The notes beneath the pieces were generated by a model. The model did not search any database. It saw only the letters and a list, made by a program, of their open reading frames with translations, and was not told the DNA's origin. From Candidatus Amoebophilus asiaticus 5a2 (GTDB taxonomy: Bacteria; Bacteroidota; Bacteroidia; Cytophagales; Amoebophilaceae): a stretch of 64,000 nucleotides of DNA. A program made the translations under genes and the position numbers. Positions 19,401-28,712 of the stretch are shown here, piece by piece. How positions within the stretch are numbered: position 1 is the stretch's first letter; each line of letters opens with the position of its first letter. The stretch covers positions 1,282,001 to 1,346,000 of the forward strand of contig NC_010830.1 of assembly GCF_000020565.1 (NCBI RefSeq). The letters run 5' to 3'.

Positions 19401-22400
19401 AGACATCAGAAGCACTGATTAAAGACATGCAGCCTTACTTGCAATCCGTTTTAGATAAAGTCGATATTTTCTATTTGCTCATCCTTCAGAAAGTTGTGCA
19501 GGGCCTTTATCAAGAGGCCATTAACCTCAGCCATCAGACGCTGCAATTACTGGGTAGTGGGTTGCCGTTAGATAATCCCACCGAGTTTATCAAAAAAACA
19601 GCTGCTGATATTAAACAAAAGCTGCGTGATAGACCCCTTTCCTCTCTTTTGGATTCCCCCATAGTCGTCGATCCTGAGAAGCAAGCGCTCTTTAAAATCT
19701 TAGCGAGTATCTATGGCGCGACTTATCTAGTTGGAACAGACTTATTGCCTGCTGCTACCATGATGGCCATCAATTTATCATTAACTCATGGAATCACGCT
19801 CGAGGCTTGTAATAATTATGCAGCCTATGGATTTTTGCTTTGCGACAGGTTTGAAGAATATGCCTTAGGCTATGAATTTGGTAATTTAGCCCTGCAGCTG
19901 GCAGAAAAATTACAGTCGCCTGTAGATCGCTGTAGAAGTTCGGTATTTCTATTCGCCCATACTTGTCCATGGTCAAAGCCAATCCGAGAGTTACCCTCTA
20001 TATTAACTAGTAACTTTGAAGCGTGTTTGGCCTGTGGGGAAATTGAATATGCGGGTTATTCTGCGTTACACAAAATCAAGCTGCTATTTTATCAGGGTAT
20101 TCCTTTAGTCAAGGTACAACAAGAAGCGTTACCGCTACTGCAATTTGCCCAAAGTACAAAAAACCCACTTCCTAATTATACCATTCAAGCTGTACAGCGG
20201 GTGATAGCCAATTTAAGAGGGGAAACACAGGATGAATGGAGTTTTGTTATCGACGGCGTCAATGAAACTAAATTTGAGGCAGACTGCCAACAAACAAACA
20301 GTTTGTATGTATTATGCCTCTACCATATTCAAAAATCCTTAGTCTTTTATCTCTATGGCCACTTCGAAGAGGCACTTTCCACTTTGACTTTAGCAAAGGG
20401 AAATTTAGCTTTTATCCCCGGTCACTATGCCAAGGCGATTTTTAATTGGTATGATTCTTTAACCCATTTAGCACTTTATCCAACGGCTTCTCTTGAAAAT
20501 CAGCAAGCTTATCTCCAGCAAGTAATACAAAACCAACAGCAGATGCAACGCTGGCAGGCCAGTTGCCTAGAAAATTTTGCCCATAAGTATCTTTTAGTGG
20601 AAGCCGAATTAGCCCGGATTAAAGGAGATTACGCCCAAGCTGAGGTACATTATGACCAGGCGATAGAGTTAGCTGATCGGCATGGCTTTATTCATGAATG
20701 GGCGTTGGCAGCCGAATTGGCCACTAAATATTGGCTAGCAAGAGGAAAAATTTTGTATGCACAAGGTCATCTGAATACTGCTTTTAATGGCTATAAACAA
20801 TGGGGCGCCAAGCGCAAATTAATACAGTTTAAAGCACAATATGCAGATCTGTTGAAAGCTTTAGCGCCCCCTAGCTTAAGTAAATTAGCCATCAACCAAG
20901 AAACAACACTCAGTAGTAATACCTTAAGATTATTAGACCTTTCTAGCATTCTAAAGGCTTCACAAACCATTTCTAGTGAAATCGAACTGCCTAAACTCTT
21001 GCATGGCATGTTGCAAATCATTATTGAAAACGTGGGTGCACAAAAAGGGGCCGTTTTATTTGTCGAAGCAGACGACTCCCTTTCAGTACAAGCAGAATAT
21101 GCAACTGATGGTACGATCACTATCCTGCAACAAATACCACTAGAAGATTGGACGCATGGGGCCCATATTGTTATACACCATGTCAAGCGATTCCATCAAT
21201 GGATTGTAATAGATGATGCTACCAAAGATGAGCTGTTCAAAGCGGATCCCTATATTAGCCAAGCACAAGCCAAATCCATTTTATGTATTCCGCTTATGAG
21301 TCATATGGAACTGAAAGCGATTCTGTATGTAGAAAACAACCTGATGACCCATGCTTTTACCCCGGAGCGTGCACAAACAGCCCTGATTTTAACGGCTCAA
21401 ATGGCCATTTCCTTACAAAATGCCCGGTATTTTGCCGAGCAAATGGCCCTAACACAACAGTTAGCGGAGCAATCTGCCCGTAGGCAACTGGCTGAAGAAT
21501 CCTTGCATACGGTAACCCATGATTTAAAGTTAGCCTTAGAAGCCTCCCGAGCGGGTACTTGGAATTGGTGGTTTGATACAAATCGAATTACTTGGGATGC
21601 AACTCATTGTGCGTTGTTTGGTATGACACCCGATGAGTTCAAAGGTACTTATGACGCGTTTTTGGAACGGGTGCATCCTAAAGATCGTGAGCGTCTCAAG
21701 CAAACCCTGGAGCAATGTAAGGAACATGATAGTTTCCATGACCTGGAATATCAAATAATTTGGCCAGATAGCAGTCAGCGTATGATGGCAGCCCATGGCC
21801 GTGTCTACCGGGATCTAAAAACTGGCAGGCCAATTAAAATGGCAGGCGTATGTTTAGACATCACCGAGCGCAAGAAGCTAGAGCAAGAACGGATGGAGGC
21901 GTTCGAGCAAGCAGAAAAAAAAGAACGGCAACGGGCAGATGAGGCTGAACGTTACTTCAAACAGCAAGCAGAGTTTGTAAATACCGTTTGCCATGAAGTC
22001 CGTAATCCTATGAATGGCATTTCTAATACAGTAAGTTTTATGGAAGAAAAGTTGACTTCACTCAAAGCATACAAAAAAAGCTTGCCTACTTCTCTGCCTG
22101 TGTTAGAAGAGCTTGTGCAAACGCTTGAAGAGGATATAAAAACCATTCAGCAGTGTGTTAATCATCAGATAGCAGTTATTAATGGGGTCCTTAATTGGTC
22201 AAGATTAGAAGCAGGCAAAGAGGAGTTAATTTCTAAACCGTTTAAACCCAGGACAATCATTGAAGAGATGATTCCTCTATTTACAGCACAATTAAAGACC
22301 AAGCATCTTGACTTACTTGTAGTCCTGCCTGAAGAGGCTATTGCTATCAAGGGAGATCCTGAACGTTTCAAAATAGTTTTAATTAACTTAATTTCCAATG

Positions 22401-23230
22401 CCATTAAGTTTACTGAAAAAGGCCACATCAAAATCAGCTTACAAAACCAAGCAGTTGATGCAAGCCACGTGCAATTAACTATCTGCATGGAAGATACAGG
22501 TATTGGCATGACACCCGAAGAACAATCACATTTATTCCAGCAGTTTTCACGCCCGCTCTCTTCCCAATATGAAGGTTCTGGTTTAGGACTTGCCATTAGC
22601 AAGAAATTACTCGGCTTGATGGGGGGTACTATTCAAGTGGATAGTGTAAAAGGACAAGGTTCTGTATTTACCATCCATTTAACTTGCGAGATAGTGGGTA
22701 TAGAAGAGACAATAAGTCCGTTGATTGAACGAAAACTGCCTTCTCCTTATCCCCTCTTATCCTCTGTAGCCAAACATATTCTCGTGGTTGAAGATAATAT
22801 AGTGAACCAAAAAATTCTACGTAGGCAATTGGAAGCGGCAGGCTACACCTGTACGGTAGCTGACAACGGCCAAAAAGCAATCGAAGCAATTGGAGCCCTC
22901 GAGGAAGTTGAAACGTCCGAACAATGGAACTTAGCAGCGTTTGATCTCATCTTGATGGATCTGGAAATGCCTGTGATGGGTGGCCTAGAGGCCACTGAAT
23001 GGATTCGTAAAAAAGAAAAGCAATTAGATGTGGCTCCCATACCTATTATTGGCTTATCAGCTTATGCAGAAGAAGTCTGTGGTGGAAAAGCTAAGCAAGC
23101 TGGTATGGATGCCTACCAGACCAAGCCTTATAGGAGAGAAGAATTGTTTAGGACGATTCAATCCTTGATATCTTCTCCGGAACCTCCTTCAGAGCAGCTT
23201 GCTCAGGCAACAATTATCCCACATAAATAA
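16412..23230 (+). CDS. Giant lipoprotein Ser/Thr kinase-AAA-GAF-PAS-hybrid histidine kinase
   Basis: A 2272-residue fusion. Order: lipoprotein leader (LVLQSC, Cys25); linker with an acidic Glu-rich stretch near 155-195; protein kinase about 215-490 with IHNDLKLSNIL and IIDFN; AAA-type ATPase with GQPGVGKT near 534 and VIFLDDLQWAD near 662; a long helical repeat region; GAF about 1510-1670; PAS about 1705-1825 ending DITERKK; histidine kinase with phospho-His1861 (VCHEVRNPMNG), an N-box and DTGIGM; receiver domain with Asp2183 (LILMDLEMP). This layout is known from predictive-ATPase hybrid kinases in other bacteria. A lipoprotein signal on it is odd, since the catalytic parts need ATP. The body is much more GC-rich (near half GC in samples) than neighbours, suggesting transfer. 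Confidence 0.88.
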   Translation: MKNNANLVQQLVGCIFLLSLVLQSCSNLTNPPIPIEKGQTNNSRELTNQITIKQLFDKEFTAKGGHLVTFYQHDGQLQADVAVSAPAGFSKTYTRLQVNIAKDINLTQIPRLNKEAQKRLIHFNLPQLGQPGSIAVYRPGLMGGSDTGKDKGKEKIIEEEEREGESENEDHDDNAEEYEEQVAALNEEEQKQLIQVDLLNNEQLGYVGGMLAIPGYKLLNCLHTGISSNIYRAVRLSDECPVVIKVSTQKVLTEKKVQRFRQEFELGQQVHSPYVIRYLELKQDSAYGMVLVMEDDQAVELTSAMPPSGFSIREFLEIAIQIVEGLQAIHAVNIIHNDLKLSNILIQPITKAIKIIDFNRASTLRQERHPAIPMMVGTLAYISPEQTGRVNRSVDYRTDFYSLGITFYQLLCGQLPFIAQDALGLIHQHLAKQPLPPHQHKPTIALPLSQLVMKLLEKEAENRYQSCEGILYDLRVCLADLQEKGAISTFELCQQDFSSKLTLSQHLYGREREIKTLVSAFERVSAGKCEGMMVAGQPGVGKTMLIQEIQKPIVLKQGYFITGKFDQLNKNVAYSAVNQAFDSLIKQLLTEDEACITQWKARLLAALGMHAQFIVKVVPTLALLIGEQPPISIVDINQAKNVFNLAFQEFVNVCATATHPLVIFLDDLQWADNASLELMTYLMRQPKISHLLWIGAYRDTEVNPSHPALQAIDMLQEASIRVQTLTLTPLSLASLCQWIADSLHKSLTDIQPLAELIFQKTGGNPFFVKLFLQSLYDQQLLTFAPQTHWQWDLAKIRQHPATENVITLMTYQIQQLPAATQAVLSTASCLGHRLSLSTLQVAMAEPKDAICQALQPALNSGIMLQVNNELHFAHDRVQEAAYHLLAEAMQSHTHLTIGQRLLASPGGEKRLLFEVVAQFNRSRLLVSEPKERLRIARLNLKAAQKAKQATAYAAALDYLYAGQKWIDIKTLWQTDYTLAFNFHKELAEVEYLSGHFETSEALIKDMQPYLQSVLDKVDIFYLLILQKVVQGLYQEAINLSHQTLQLLGSGLPLDNPTEFIKKTAADIKQKLRDRPLSSLLDSPIVVDPEKQALFKILASIYGATYLVGTDLLPAATMMAINLSLTHGITLEACNNYAAYGFLLCDRFEEYALGYEFGNLALQLAEKLQSPVDRCRSSVFLFAHTCPWSKPIRELPSILTSNFEACLACGEIEYAGYSALHKIKLLFYQGIPLVKVQQEALPLLQFAQSTKNPLPNYTIQAVQRVIANLRGETQDEWSFVIDGVNETKFEADCQQTNSLYVLCLYHIQKSLVFYLYGHFEEALSTLTLAKGNLAFIPGHYAKAIFNWYDSLTHLALYPTASLENQQAYLQQVIQNQQQMQRWQASCLENFAHKYLLVEAELARIKGDYAQAEVHYDQAIELADRHGFIHEWALAAELATKYWLARGKILYAQGHLNTAFNGYKQWGAKRKLIQFKAQYADLLKALAPPSLSKLAINQETTLSSNTLRLLDLSSILKASQTISSEIELPKLLHGMLQIIIENVGAQKGAVLFVEADDSLSVQAEYATDGTITILQQIPLEDWTHGAHIVIHHVKRFHQWIVIDDATKDELFKADPYISQAQAKSILCIPLMSHMELKAILYVENNLMTHAFTPERAQTALILTAQMAISLQNARYFAEQMALTQQLAEQSARRQLAEESLHTVTHDLKLALEASRAGTWNWWFDTNRITWDATHCALFGMTPDEFKGTYDAFLERVHPKDRERLKQTLEQCKEHDSFHDLEYQIIWPDSSQRMMAAHGRVYRDLKTGRPIKMAGVCLDITERKKLEQERMEAFEQAEKKERQRADEAERYFKQQAEFVNTVCHEVRNPMNGISNTVSFMEEKLTSLKAYKKSLPTSLPVLEELVQTLEEDIKTIQQCVNHQIAVINGVLNWSRLEAGKEELISKPFKPRTIIEEMIPLFTAQLKTKHLDLLVVLPEEAIAIKGDPERFKIVLINLISNAIKFTEKGHIKISLQNQAVDASHVQLTICMEDTGIGMTPEEQSHLFQQFSRPLSSQYEGSGLGLAISKKLLGLMGGTIQVDSVKGQGSVFTIHLTCEIVGIEETISPLIERKLPSPYPLLSSVAKHILVVEDNIVNQKILRRQLEAAGYTCTVADNGQKAIEAIGALEEVETSEQWNLAAFDLILMDLEMPVMGGLEATEWIRKKEKQLDVAPIPIIGLSAYAEEVCGGKAKQAGMDAYQTKPYRREELFRTIQSLISSPEPPSEQLAQATIIPHK

Positions 23231-23478
23231 AAAAGGTGCTGCTCGTTCCTTTACATTTACCCTTTTGGATATGTATGGGAACAGGCGTTGCTCGGGTAAG
23301 ACTTGGATGCCTGAATTTTCGAGAAATGGTTTATATCCACTGGTTGATGAGTTGCTTGTCGGACTCCACTTACTGGGCATTACTAGGGTTATGCTCACAC
23401 TTCAGTACCAGAGTAAAAGTTCCATCATGGGTTGGTAACTCGATTCTCTTGCCGGATAGGATGAGTGTTGGTCCTTTA
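23231..23478. other. Unassigned segment with kinase-like base composition
   Basis: About 250 bases after the kinase gene, noticeably more GC-rich than the general background. Short frames are open on both strands, but none matches a family I know. It may have arrived with the kinase gene. The IS element inserted at its right edge. Confidence 0.4.
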
Positions 23479-24370
23479 GAGCCTGTTCAAAATCTTTGTT
23501 TATTAAACTAGCAGCTATTAAATTAGTCATGATAATGACCAATAACCTGATAAAAAAAGGAGCTTATCTATGATTCAAGCGTATCCTAGTAATATTAATA
23601 GAGAACAATTTGAAATCATACGCCCTATCTTGGAAACAGCCCGCAAGAAAACTAAACCTCGCCAGGTAGATCTATAGGAGGTGTTCTCTGCCTTACTGTA
23701 TGTGCTTAAGACAGGCTGTCAATGGAGGATGTTGCCTAAAGATTTCCCTAAATGGCGTACGGTACATGCTTATTTTCAAATATGGAGTGAGAAGCAAGAA
23801 AATGGCTTAAGCTTTCTAGAAGAAGCATTAAAGAAACATGGTTACTTGCCTGGGAAAGCAAGCAGGTAGACAAGCCCAAACAAGCCTGATTATAATAGAT
23901 GCGCAGAGTGTAAAAAATACAGATACAGCTAAAGAGAAAGGCTATGATGGAGCTAAAAAGATAAGGGGGATCAAGCGCCATATAGCCGTAGACAGCCAAG
24001 GCTTACCCCATGGGATAGGTATCACAAAGGCTAGTGAAACAGATAGAGCTGGAGCAATAAGTATGTTAACAGAGCACAAAGAGCAATTAGCTAAGGTAAA
24101 AAAGGTGCTAGTAGATGGAGGCTATAGAGGAAAAGTATTTACCAATCAAGTAAAAGAAGTGCTTCAAGGAGTGGAGGTAGAAGTGGCTAAAAGGAGTGAA
24201 TTGCATCAATTTAAGATAATACCTAAGCGATGGATAGTAGAACGGAGCTTTGGCTGGTTAGAAAAATGCCGACGGTTGTGGAAGAACTGTGAAAGGAGAT
24301 TATCGACAAGCTTACAAATGGTAGTGCTAGCTTTTCTAAGGATATGCCTACAAAGATTATGAACAGGCTC
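23479..24370 (+). mobile_element. IS5-family insertion sequence (TNA target type)
   Basis: An element of 892 bases. Its ends start GAGCCTGTTCA and are inverted repeats of about 20 bases with few mismatches (23479-23498, 24351-24370). TTA flanks both sides (23476-23478 and 24371-24373) as a 3-base target duplication, as in the IS1031 group. Confidence 0.85.
23570..24362 (+). pseudogene. IS5-family transposase with nonsense and frameshift
   Basis: The frame starts MIQAYPSNINREQFEIIRP and is stopped by TAG at 23675. It reopens with [18 protein letters not shown] and then shifts by one base near 23865. The second part holds the catalytic motifs IIDAQSVKNTD, LVDGGYRGK and the Glu region RWIVERSFGWLEKCRR. 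The element's ends are good, so it could still move if helped by a related enzyme. Confidence 0.85.
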
Positions 24371-24514
24371 TTAGGCACAAAAAAGTTGCTCAGGAGTGAT
24401 ATTCACGCAGTGTGCATTATTAGAGCCCTTTCAAAATTTAGTTTAACTATCATAATTTATCATAACTCCTCGGATGATTAGCGGACTCAAGAGGGAATAG
24501 ACGTAGACGCTTTG

Positions 24515-24730
24515 TTATGAAATAAATATTTATCCTGTTAACAATATACATATTCTAATGATCCTTGCTTCACCTAGTTGTCCAGCTACCGAACTCATAC
24601 CAGGATAAGTGGGAAACAATGTGCGTGCCATAAAGGGGGTTAATGATGTACAAGTAGAACTAACCTTTGATCCACCTTATAGTACGGATAGGATGACTGA
24701 AGCAGCCAAGCTAACGCTTAGTTTTTTATA
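24515..24730 (+). pseudogene. Decayed second copy of the sufT 3' half
   Basis: The 216 bases align without gaps to 15699-15914 at roughly 87 percent identity. The first half of the gene is missing, and a TAA interrupts the frame near 24606 (PG followed by stop, where sufT has PGQVES). The real copy lies 8.8 kb upstream, on the other side of the giant kinase gene. Confidence 0.85.
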
Positions 24731-24878
24731 ATTGTTGTATAAATTGCCATCTTTGTAGAGTTATCTCACGATCATACTTTTTCTAAAATATCAAATTTTC
24801 AAATCAAGTATTCTCTTTATATAACAATTAAAAAAAGGAAGTGCCTTATATATTCCAATTTTAAAAGGTTATGTATAG

Positions 24879-25436
24879 CATAAACAGTTAATAAAATTAT
24901 CTGTAGGTCAGCTAAATGTTCAGGAAAAGTATGGCAATACAGCTTTGTGTCATGCAATATTCTATGGTTGCATAGCAATAGCTGAAAAGTTAACACAAAA
25001 ACTACCTGCAGAACAATTAGGTATAGCAGACGCAGGCGATAATACTCTTTTGTACTTTGTAATGCTGGGTCGGTATACATCAATAGCTGAAAAATTAATA
25101 GATAAATTACCTCCAGATCAGTTAATGGTACAATATAAAGGAGACGATTCTCTTTTGGATTTTGCTATTGTCGTGGGGTATATATCAATAGCTGAAAAGT
25201 TAATAGATAAATTACTTACAGATCAGTTAATGGTACAAGATGAGTTAGGCTATACTCCATTATATTGGGCTATTTCTAAAGGATATATATCAATAGCTGA
25301 AAGGTTGGTAAATAGTTTACCTACAGATCAGTTAATGGTAGAAAATAGACTTGGCAATACTCCCTTGGGTTTGGACACTTTTAAAGGAAATACATCAATA
25401 GAACAAAAATTGATGTACAAATTAAGAATAAATTAA
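24879..25436 (+). pseudogene. Ankyrin-repeat protein remnant without a start
   Basis: An open frame of 185 codons made of five units of about 33-36 residues with the pattern SIAEKLIDKLPTDQLMVQ. It has no ATG, no signal peptide and no upstream promoter-like site; the only start candidate is TTG at 24945. The repeats are ankyrin-like with some weak ones (DDSLLDFAIVVGY, YTPLYWAISKGY). It is probably the 3' part of a longer ankyrin gene cut off by rearrangement. Bases 25437-25677 are empty. Confidence 0.65.
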
Positions 25437-25677
25437 ATAAGCTAAATTTGATTTAATAAGTTCAGGATATCTAAAAAAAGTAAAAGAGCTAGCATTTTGT
25501 TGTATGCGGGTACTAGCAGAATAGTATAATCTACTTAGTTATTGTTACTAAAAACTCTATTAATATTTATGAATGCGTCTTTATTGATAAGTTTAAGACT
25601 GGTTCTACCAATAATATATAATATGCACATTTAGTGTATTATAATTTTCTATAACTTTATCTAGATTCACTTACTTA

Positions 25678-27225
25678 ATGCGATATATTATGCAATTCTC
25701 AAAAAAGGAAAATTATTTGGTTATTATGCTAGCCATCTGTTGCTTGCAAATACTAGTTTCTTGTGGCTGCGGCAACAATCCTACGTCTCTTATCACCAAA
25801 AAAAATCATATTCCAAAAAAAGTAAAGCCCATACCTCCTGTTCATCTTTTACTAAGTAGTAATAAACAAATATTAAATAATACTGACAAGAGTTTTAACC
25901 TATCTTTAGAAAATACTTCAGCAACCATAGCTAATTTAAGCGATGGTATATTAAAAATAACCTTACACGAGGAGGGTGGCTCAGGTAGTACGTTACGCTA
26001 TGCAACTAATACTAATATATATGAGCATCAGAAAGCTGTTGAAAAGCCTTTGTCTTATTTTACTCAACAAGTAACTCTTAAAAAAGGTGATGCTCCCTTG
26101 GTCATACCTTTTAAACTACACACTCTACCAACAGTTACAAGTGTTAAAATAACAGTGAAGCTTGAATATAAAGGTAAAAAGGATATTGTACCCCCTCTAA
26201 CTATTGTATGGGATGCAATATCACCCATTACAGAGGATATGATTCAAAGTGTTGTACATAATGGTTATAAACTTTTGGCTGACATACTTACCAAACTTCA
26301 AAAAGGAGAAGAGATAGCTATTAATGATGTTACCGCAGTTTATCCAAAAGAAACGGCTTTACACCAAGCTGTAAAATTGGGTGACGAATATATTGTTGAA
26401 CTCTTATTAGAGAAAGGCGCAAGTATAAATATACAAAATATAGAAGGAGAAACTGTCTTGCATTTGGCTACTAATTCGAATAATACAGACTTAGCCAAAA
26501 AAATAATAGGTAAAGGGGCAAAACTAGAGGTGCAGAATAAGAGAGGTTATACGCCTTTGCATTTAGCAGCCGAACAAGGTTATATAGATGTTGCTAAAGA
26601 ATTAATACCACATTTAAATAGCGAACAATTAAATCTCGCAAACATAGAAGGGCAGACTCCATTACATTTAGCTGCTTCGTGGGGTCATAGTAAAGTTGTA
26701 TCATTATTAATACCTTATTTGGACACATGGGAACTCAACCAGAAAGATCTTCAAGGTAATTCTGCACTATATAAAGCTAGCCAATATGGACATATAGAAA
26801 CAGTAAAGAGACTACTAGATGCTGGCGCTAAAATAGATGAAGCCAATGGTCTTGGTTTTACTCCGTTACATATTTCTATTATTGAGGGGACGTCTGCTGT
26901 GGCACGTGAATTGACAAATAGATTATCTACAGAACAATTGAATCAACCAGATATAAACGAGTATACACCACTATACCTTGCTATATTACACAGCCATACA
27001 GAAATAGCTGAAGAATTAATAAAAAAATTGGAGCCTGCACAGTTAAATAAACAAAATGATCAAGAGAATACCCCCTTACATAAAGCTGTTGAGAAGGGCA
27101 ATATAAAAATAGCTAAACAGCTTATTGCTAAAGGTGCAGACATAACTATAAAGAATAAAAAGGACCAGTCTCCAATGGATCTAGCTAAATTAGATGAGAT
27201 GAGAAGGATATTGCAACTTATGTAA
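25678..27225 (+). CDS. Ankyrin-repeat lipoprotein with an N-terminal beta domain
   Basis: A 515-residue protein. The signal peptide ends LQILVSC (Cys near 29). Residues about 55-185 form a beta-rich domain of alternating strands (FNLSLENTSATIANL, VTSVKITVKLEYKG) that could be an Ig-like fold; it is not a named family to me. Nine or so ankyrin repeats follow from residue 215, with TALHQAVK, TPLHLAAEQG, TPLHLAASWG and TPLHKAVEKG. The start could also be the ATG at 25690. Probably a surface or exported protein-binding factor. Confidence 0.85.
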   Translation: MRYIMQFSKKENYLVIMLAICCLQILVSCGCGNNPTSLITKKNHIPKKVKPIPPVHLLLSSNKQILNNTDKSFNLSLENTSATIANLSDGILKITLHEEGGSGSTLRYATNTNIYEHQKAVEKPLSYFTQQVTLKKGDAPLVIPFKLHTLPTVTSVKITVKLEYKGKKDIVPPLTIVWDAISPITEDMIQSVVHNGYKLLADILTKLQKGEEIAINDVTAVYPKETALHQAVKLGDEYIVELLLEKGASINIQNIEGETVLHLATNSNNTDLAKKIIGKGAKLEVQNKRGYTPLHLAAEQGYIDVAKELIPHLNSEQLNLANIEGQTPLHLAASWGHSKVVSLLIPYLDTWELNQKDLQGNSALYKASQYGHIETVKRLLDAGAKIDEANGLGFTPLHISIIEGTSAVARELTNRLSTEQLNQPDINEYTPLYLAILHSHTEIAEELIKKLEPAQLNKQNDQENTPLHKAVEKGNIKIAKQLIAKGADITIKNKKDQSPMDLAKLDEMRRILQLM

Positions 27226-27292
27226 GGGTTTTTCTATTAGCATCTGACAGTTAGCTCGTATGGGAAAATATAATACGCCTTACAATAAATGG

Positions 27293-27324
27293 TTTGAGGA
27301 AAATCGATAAAACACTTATCTTTG
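27293..27324 (+). promoter_or_regulatory. Bacteroidota-type promoter of the bacilliredoxin gene
   Basis: TTTG at 27293-27296 and TATCTTTG at 27317-27324 are separated by 20 bases, a textbook match to the -33/-7 pattern of Bacteroidota sigma factor. Transcription would start near 27330, which also supports the ATG at 27378 over the upstream TTG. Confidence 0.65.
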
Positions 27325-27377
27325 CAGCAGTATATATTACTATAGAAAATAAATTAACAACTAACCATTTCCTAAAT

Positions 27378-27794
27378 ATGTATCCCGAAGAATTAGTTGC
27401 AATAATAGAAGCCGAATTAACAGATTCAGGCTTTATTCCCTTTAAAAATGCTAAACAGGTAACAGAGCATTTTGCTAATCATACAGGCACTACCTTGCTT
27501 GTAGTTAACTCAATGTGTGGTTGTGCAGGGCCTGACGCACGAATGGGTGTGGTGGAAGCATTAGCTACAAACCCATACACGCCCGATCATCTAGTTACCA
27601 TATTTCCTGGTATAGATGAAGAAGCTATGGAGCAAGTACAAAATTATATTAAACCCTATCCTTTATCTTCTCCATCAATTGCATTGATTAAAGATGGAGC
27701 AGTAGTTTATTTTATGGAACGCCACCAGATTAAAGGTAGGCCATCGGAGGAAATTGCTGAAGAAATTGCTGATGCATTAATAGAACACTGTTAA
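27378..27794 (+). CDS. Bacilliredoxin, BrxA/BrxB (YphP/YqiW) family
   Basis: A 138-residue thioredoxin-fold protein that removes low-molecular-weight thiols from oxidised proteins, or acts as a general disulfide reductase. The CGC active site is in NSMCGCAGPDAR. The family start MYPEEL supports the ATG at 27378. It precedes a peroxiredoxin gene by 46 bases, and the pair forms an oxidative-stress unit behind one promoter. Confidence 0.88.
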   Translation: MYPEELVAIIEAELTDSGFIPFKNAKQVTEHFANHTGTTLLVVNSMCGCAGPDARMGVVEALATNPYTPDHLVTIFPGIDEEAMEQVQNYIKPYPLSSPSIALIKDGAVVYFMERHQIKGRPSEEIAEEIADALIEHC

Positions 27795-27840
27795 AAATGT
27801 ATGGATGTATAGATTATATTAGATCTAAAAACTAGCGAAT

Positions 27841-28296
27841 ATGCATTTAAAAGTTGGAGACCAAGCACCTACATTTATCGGTAAAGACCAAAATGGAAAT
27901 ACCATTCAATTATCAGAATTTGCTGGTAAAAAACTAGTACTCTACTTTTATCCTAAAGATAATACGCCTGGCTGTACAGCACAGGCGTGTAACCTAAAAG
28001 ATAATTATTATGCGCTACAACAAGCAGGCTATGAGATACTAGGAGTTAGTAGTGATAATGAACAATCTCACCAAGAATTTATAGACCAATACAAGTTGCC
28101 TTTTAGACTAATTGCTGACCAAGACCATACTATTCATAAACAGTATGGTACATGGGTACAAAAGTCTATGTTTGGTAAAAAATATTGGGGCACAGCACGC
28201 AAAACTTTCCTTATTGATGAACATGGGAAAATTGAGCAAATTATTGAGAAAGTAAAGACAGGCGAACATACAAATCAATTTTTTCCTAAAAGATAA
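27841..28296 (+). CDS. bcp: Thioredoxin-dependent peroxiredoxin, Bcp/PrxQ type
   Basis: A 151-residue peroxidase that reduces hydrogen peroxide and organic peroxides. The peroxidatic cysteine is in NTPGCTAQACNL, with the resolving cysteine five residues later, as in PrxQ. The full domain is present from VGDQAPTF to the C-terminal EHTNQFF. It follows the bacilliredoxin gene. Confidence 0.93.
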   Translation: MHLKVGDQAPTFIGKDQNGNTIQLSEFAGKKLVLYFYPKDNTPGCTAQACNLKDNYYALQQAGYEILGVSSDNEQSHQEFIDQYKLPFRLIADQDHTIHKQYGTWVQKSMFGKKYWGTARKTFLIDEHGKIEQIIEKVKTGEHTNQFFPKR

Positions 28297-28454
28297 GTTT
28301 ACAAAAATATTCCTCTAAAAAACATGCAGGTATCTTAGCTTATCGACTACATATTGGGTTAGTAGTAAAGAGCATATGTCGAGCTGACACATATCAAAAG
28401 CTAATTATAAAAGCAGGTGATCTTATGATAACGAGCTTTATAGATGGAGATACT

Positions 28455-28712
28455 TGATTGAAGATCTTCCTATTTTTGACCCTACATAATACCACACATC
28501 TCATCCATTTCTATTACTTCTACCGCTTGACTTCCTTGAGCTTTATTTTGCACAATATAAATGAATCGCCATGCTTTGTTTATCTATATTTTCTCCCTAC
28601 GCTCATCTACTTGGACAAAATTAAAGCCACAGCTTTTGCAGTTGTACCTTTGTTTACCCCGTATTTTTCCATTATTAATGGTTTTATTTGATTTACATCG
28701 TCTACATTCCAT
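28455..28712 (-). pseudogene. Remnant of an IS1-like transposase
   Basis: The minus-strand frame starts MECRRCKSNKTINNGKIRG and goes on QRYNCKSCGFNFV, the InsA zinc finger. After a stop and frame change it shows VIEMDEM, the first catalytic motif, and stops again. It is a different lineage from the IS1 copy at 3055 and lacks the second half. Confidence 0.7.

Noticed and set aside
23199-23511. Overlapping open frames after the giant kinase as a real gene
   Set aside because: Frames on both strands are equally open, none has a recognisable domain, and one runs into the IS end.
24945-25436. Ankyrin frame as an intact gene starting at TTG
   Set aside because: The repeat pattern continues upstream of the TTG to a stop, there is no signal peptide unlike all other ankyrin proteins here, and no promoter. 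Truncation explains it better.
28458-28691. Plus-strand 77-codon frame
   Set aside because: It is the shadow of a minus-strand IS1-like transposase remnant with zinc-finger cysteines.
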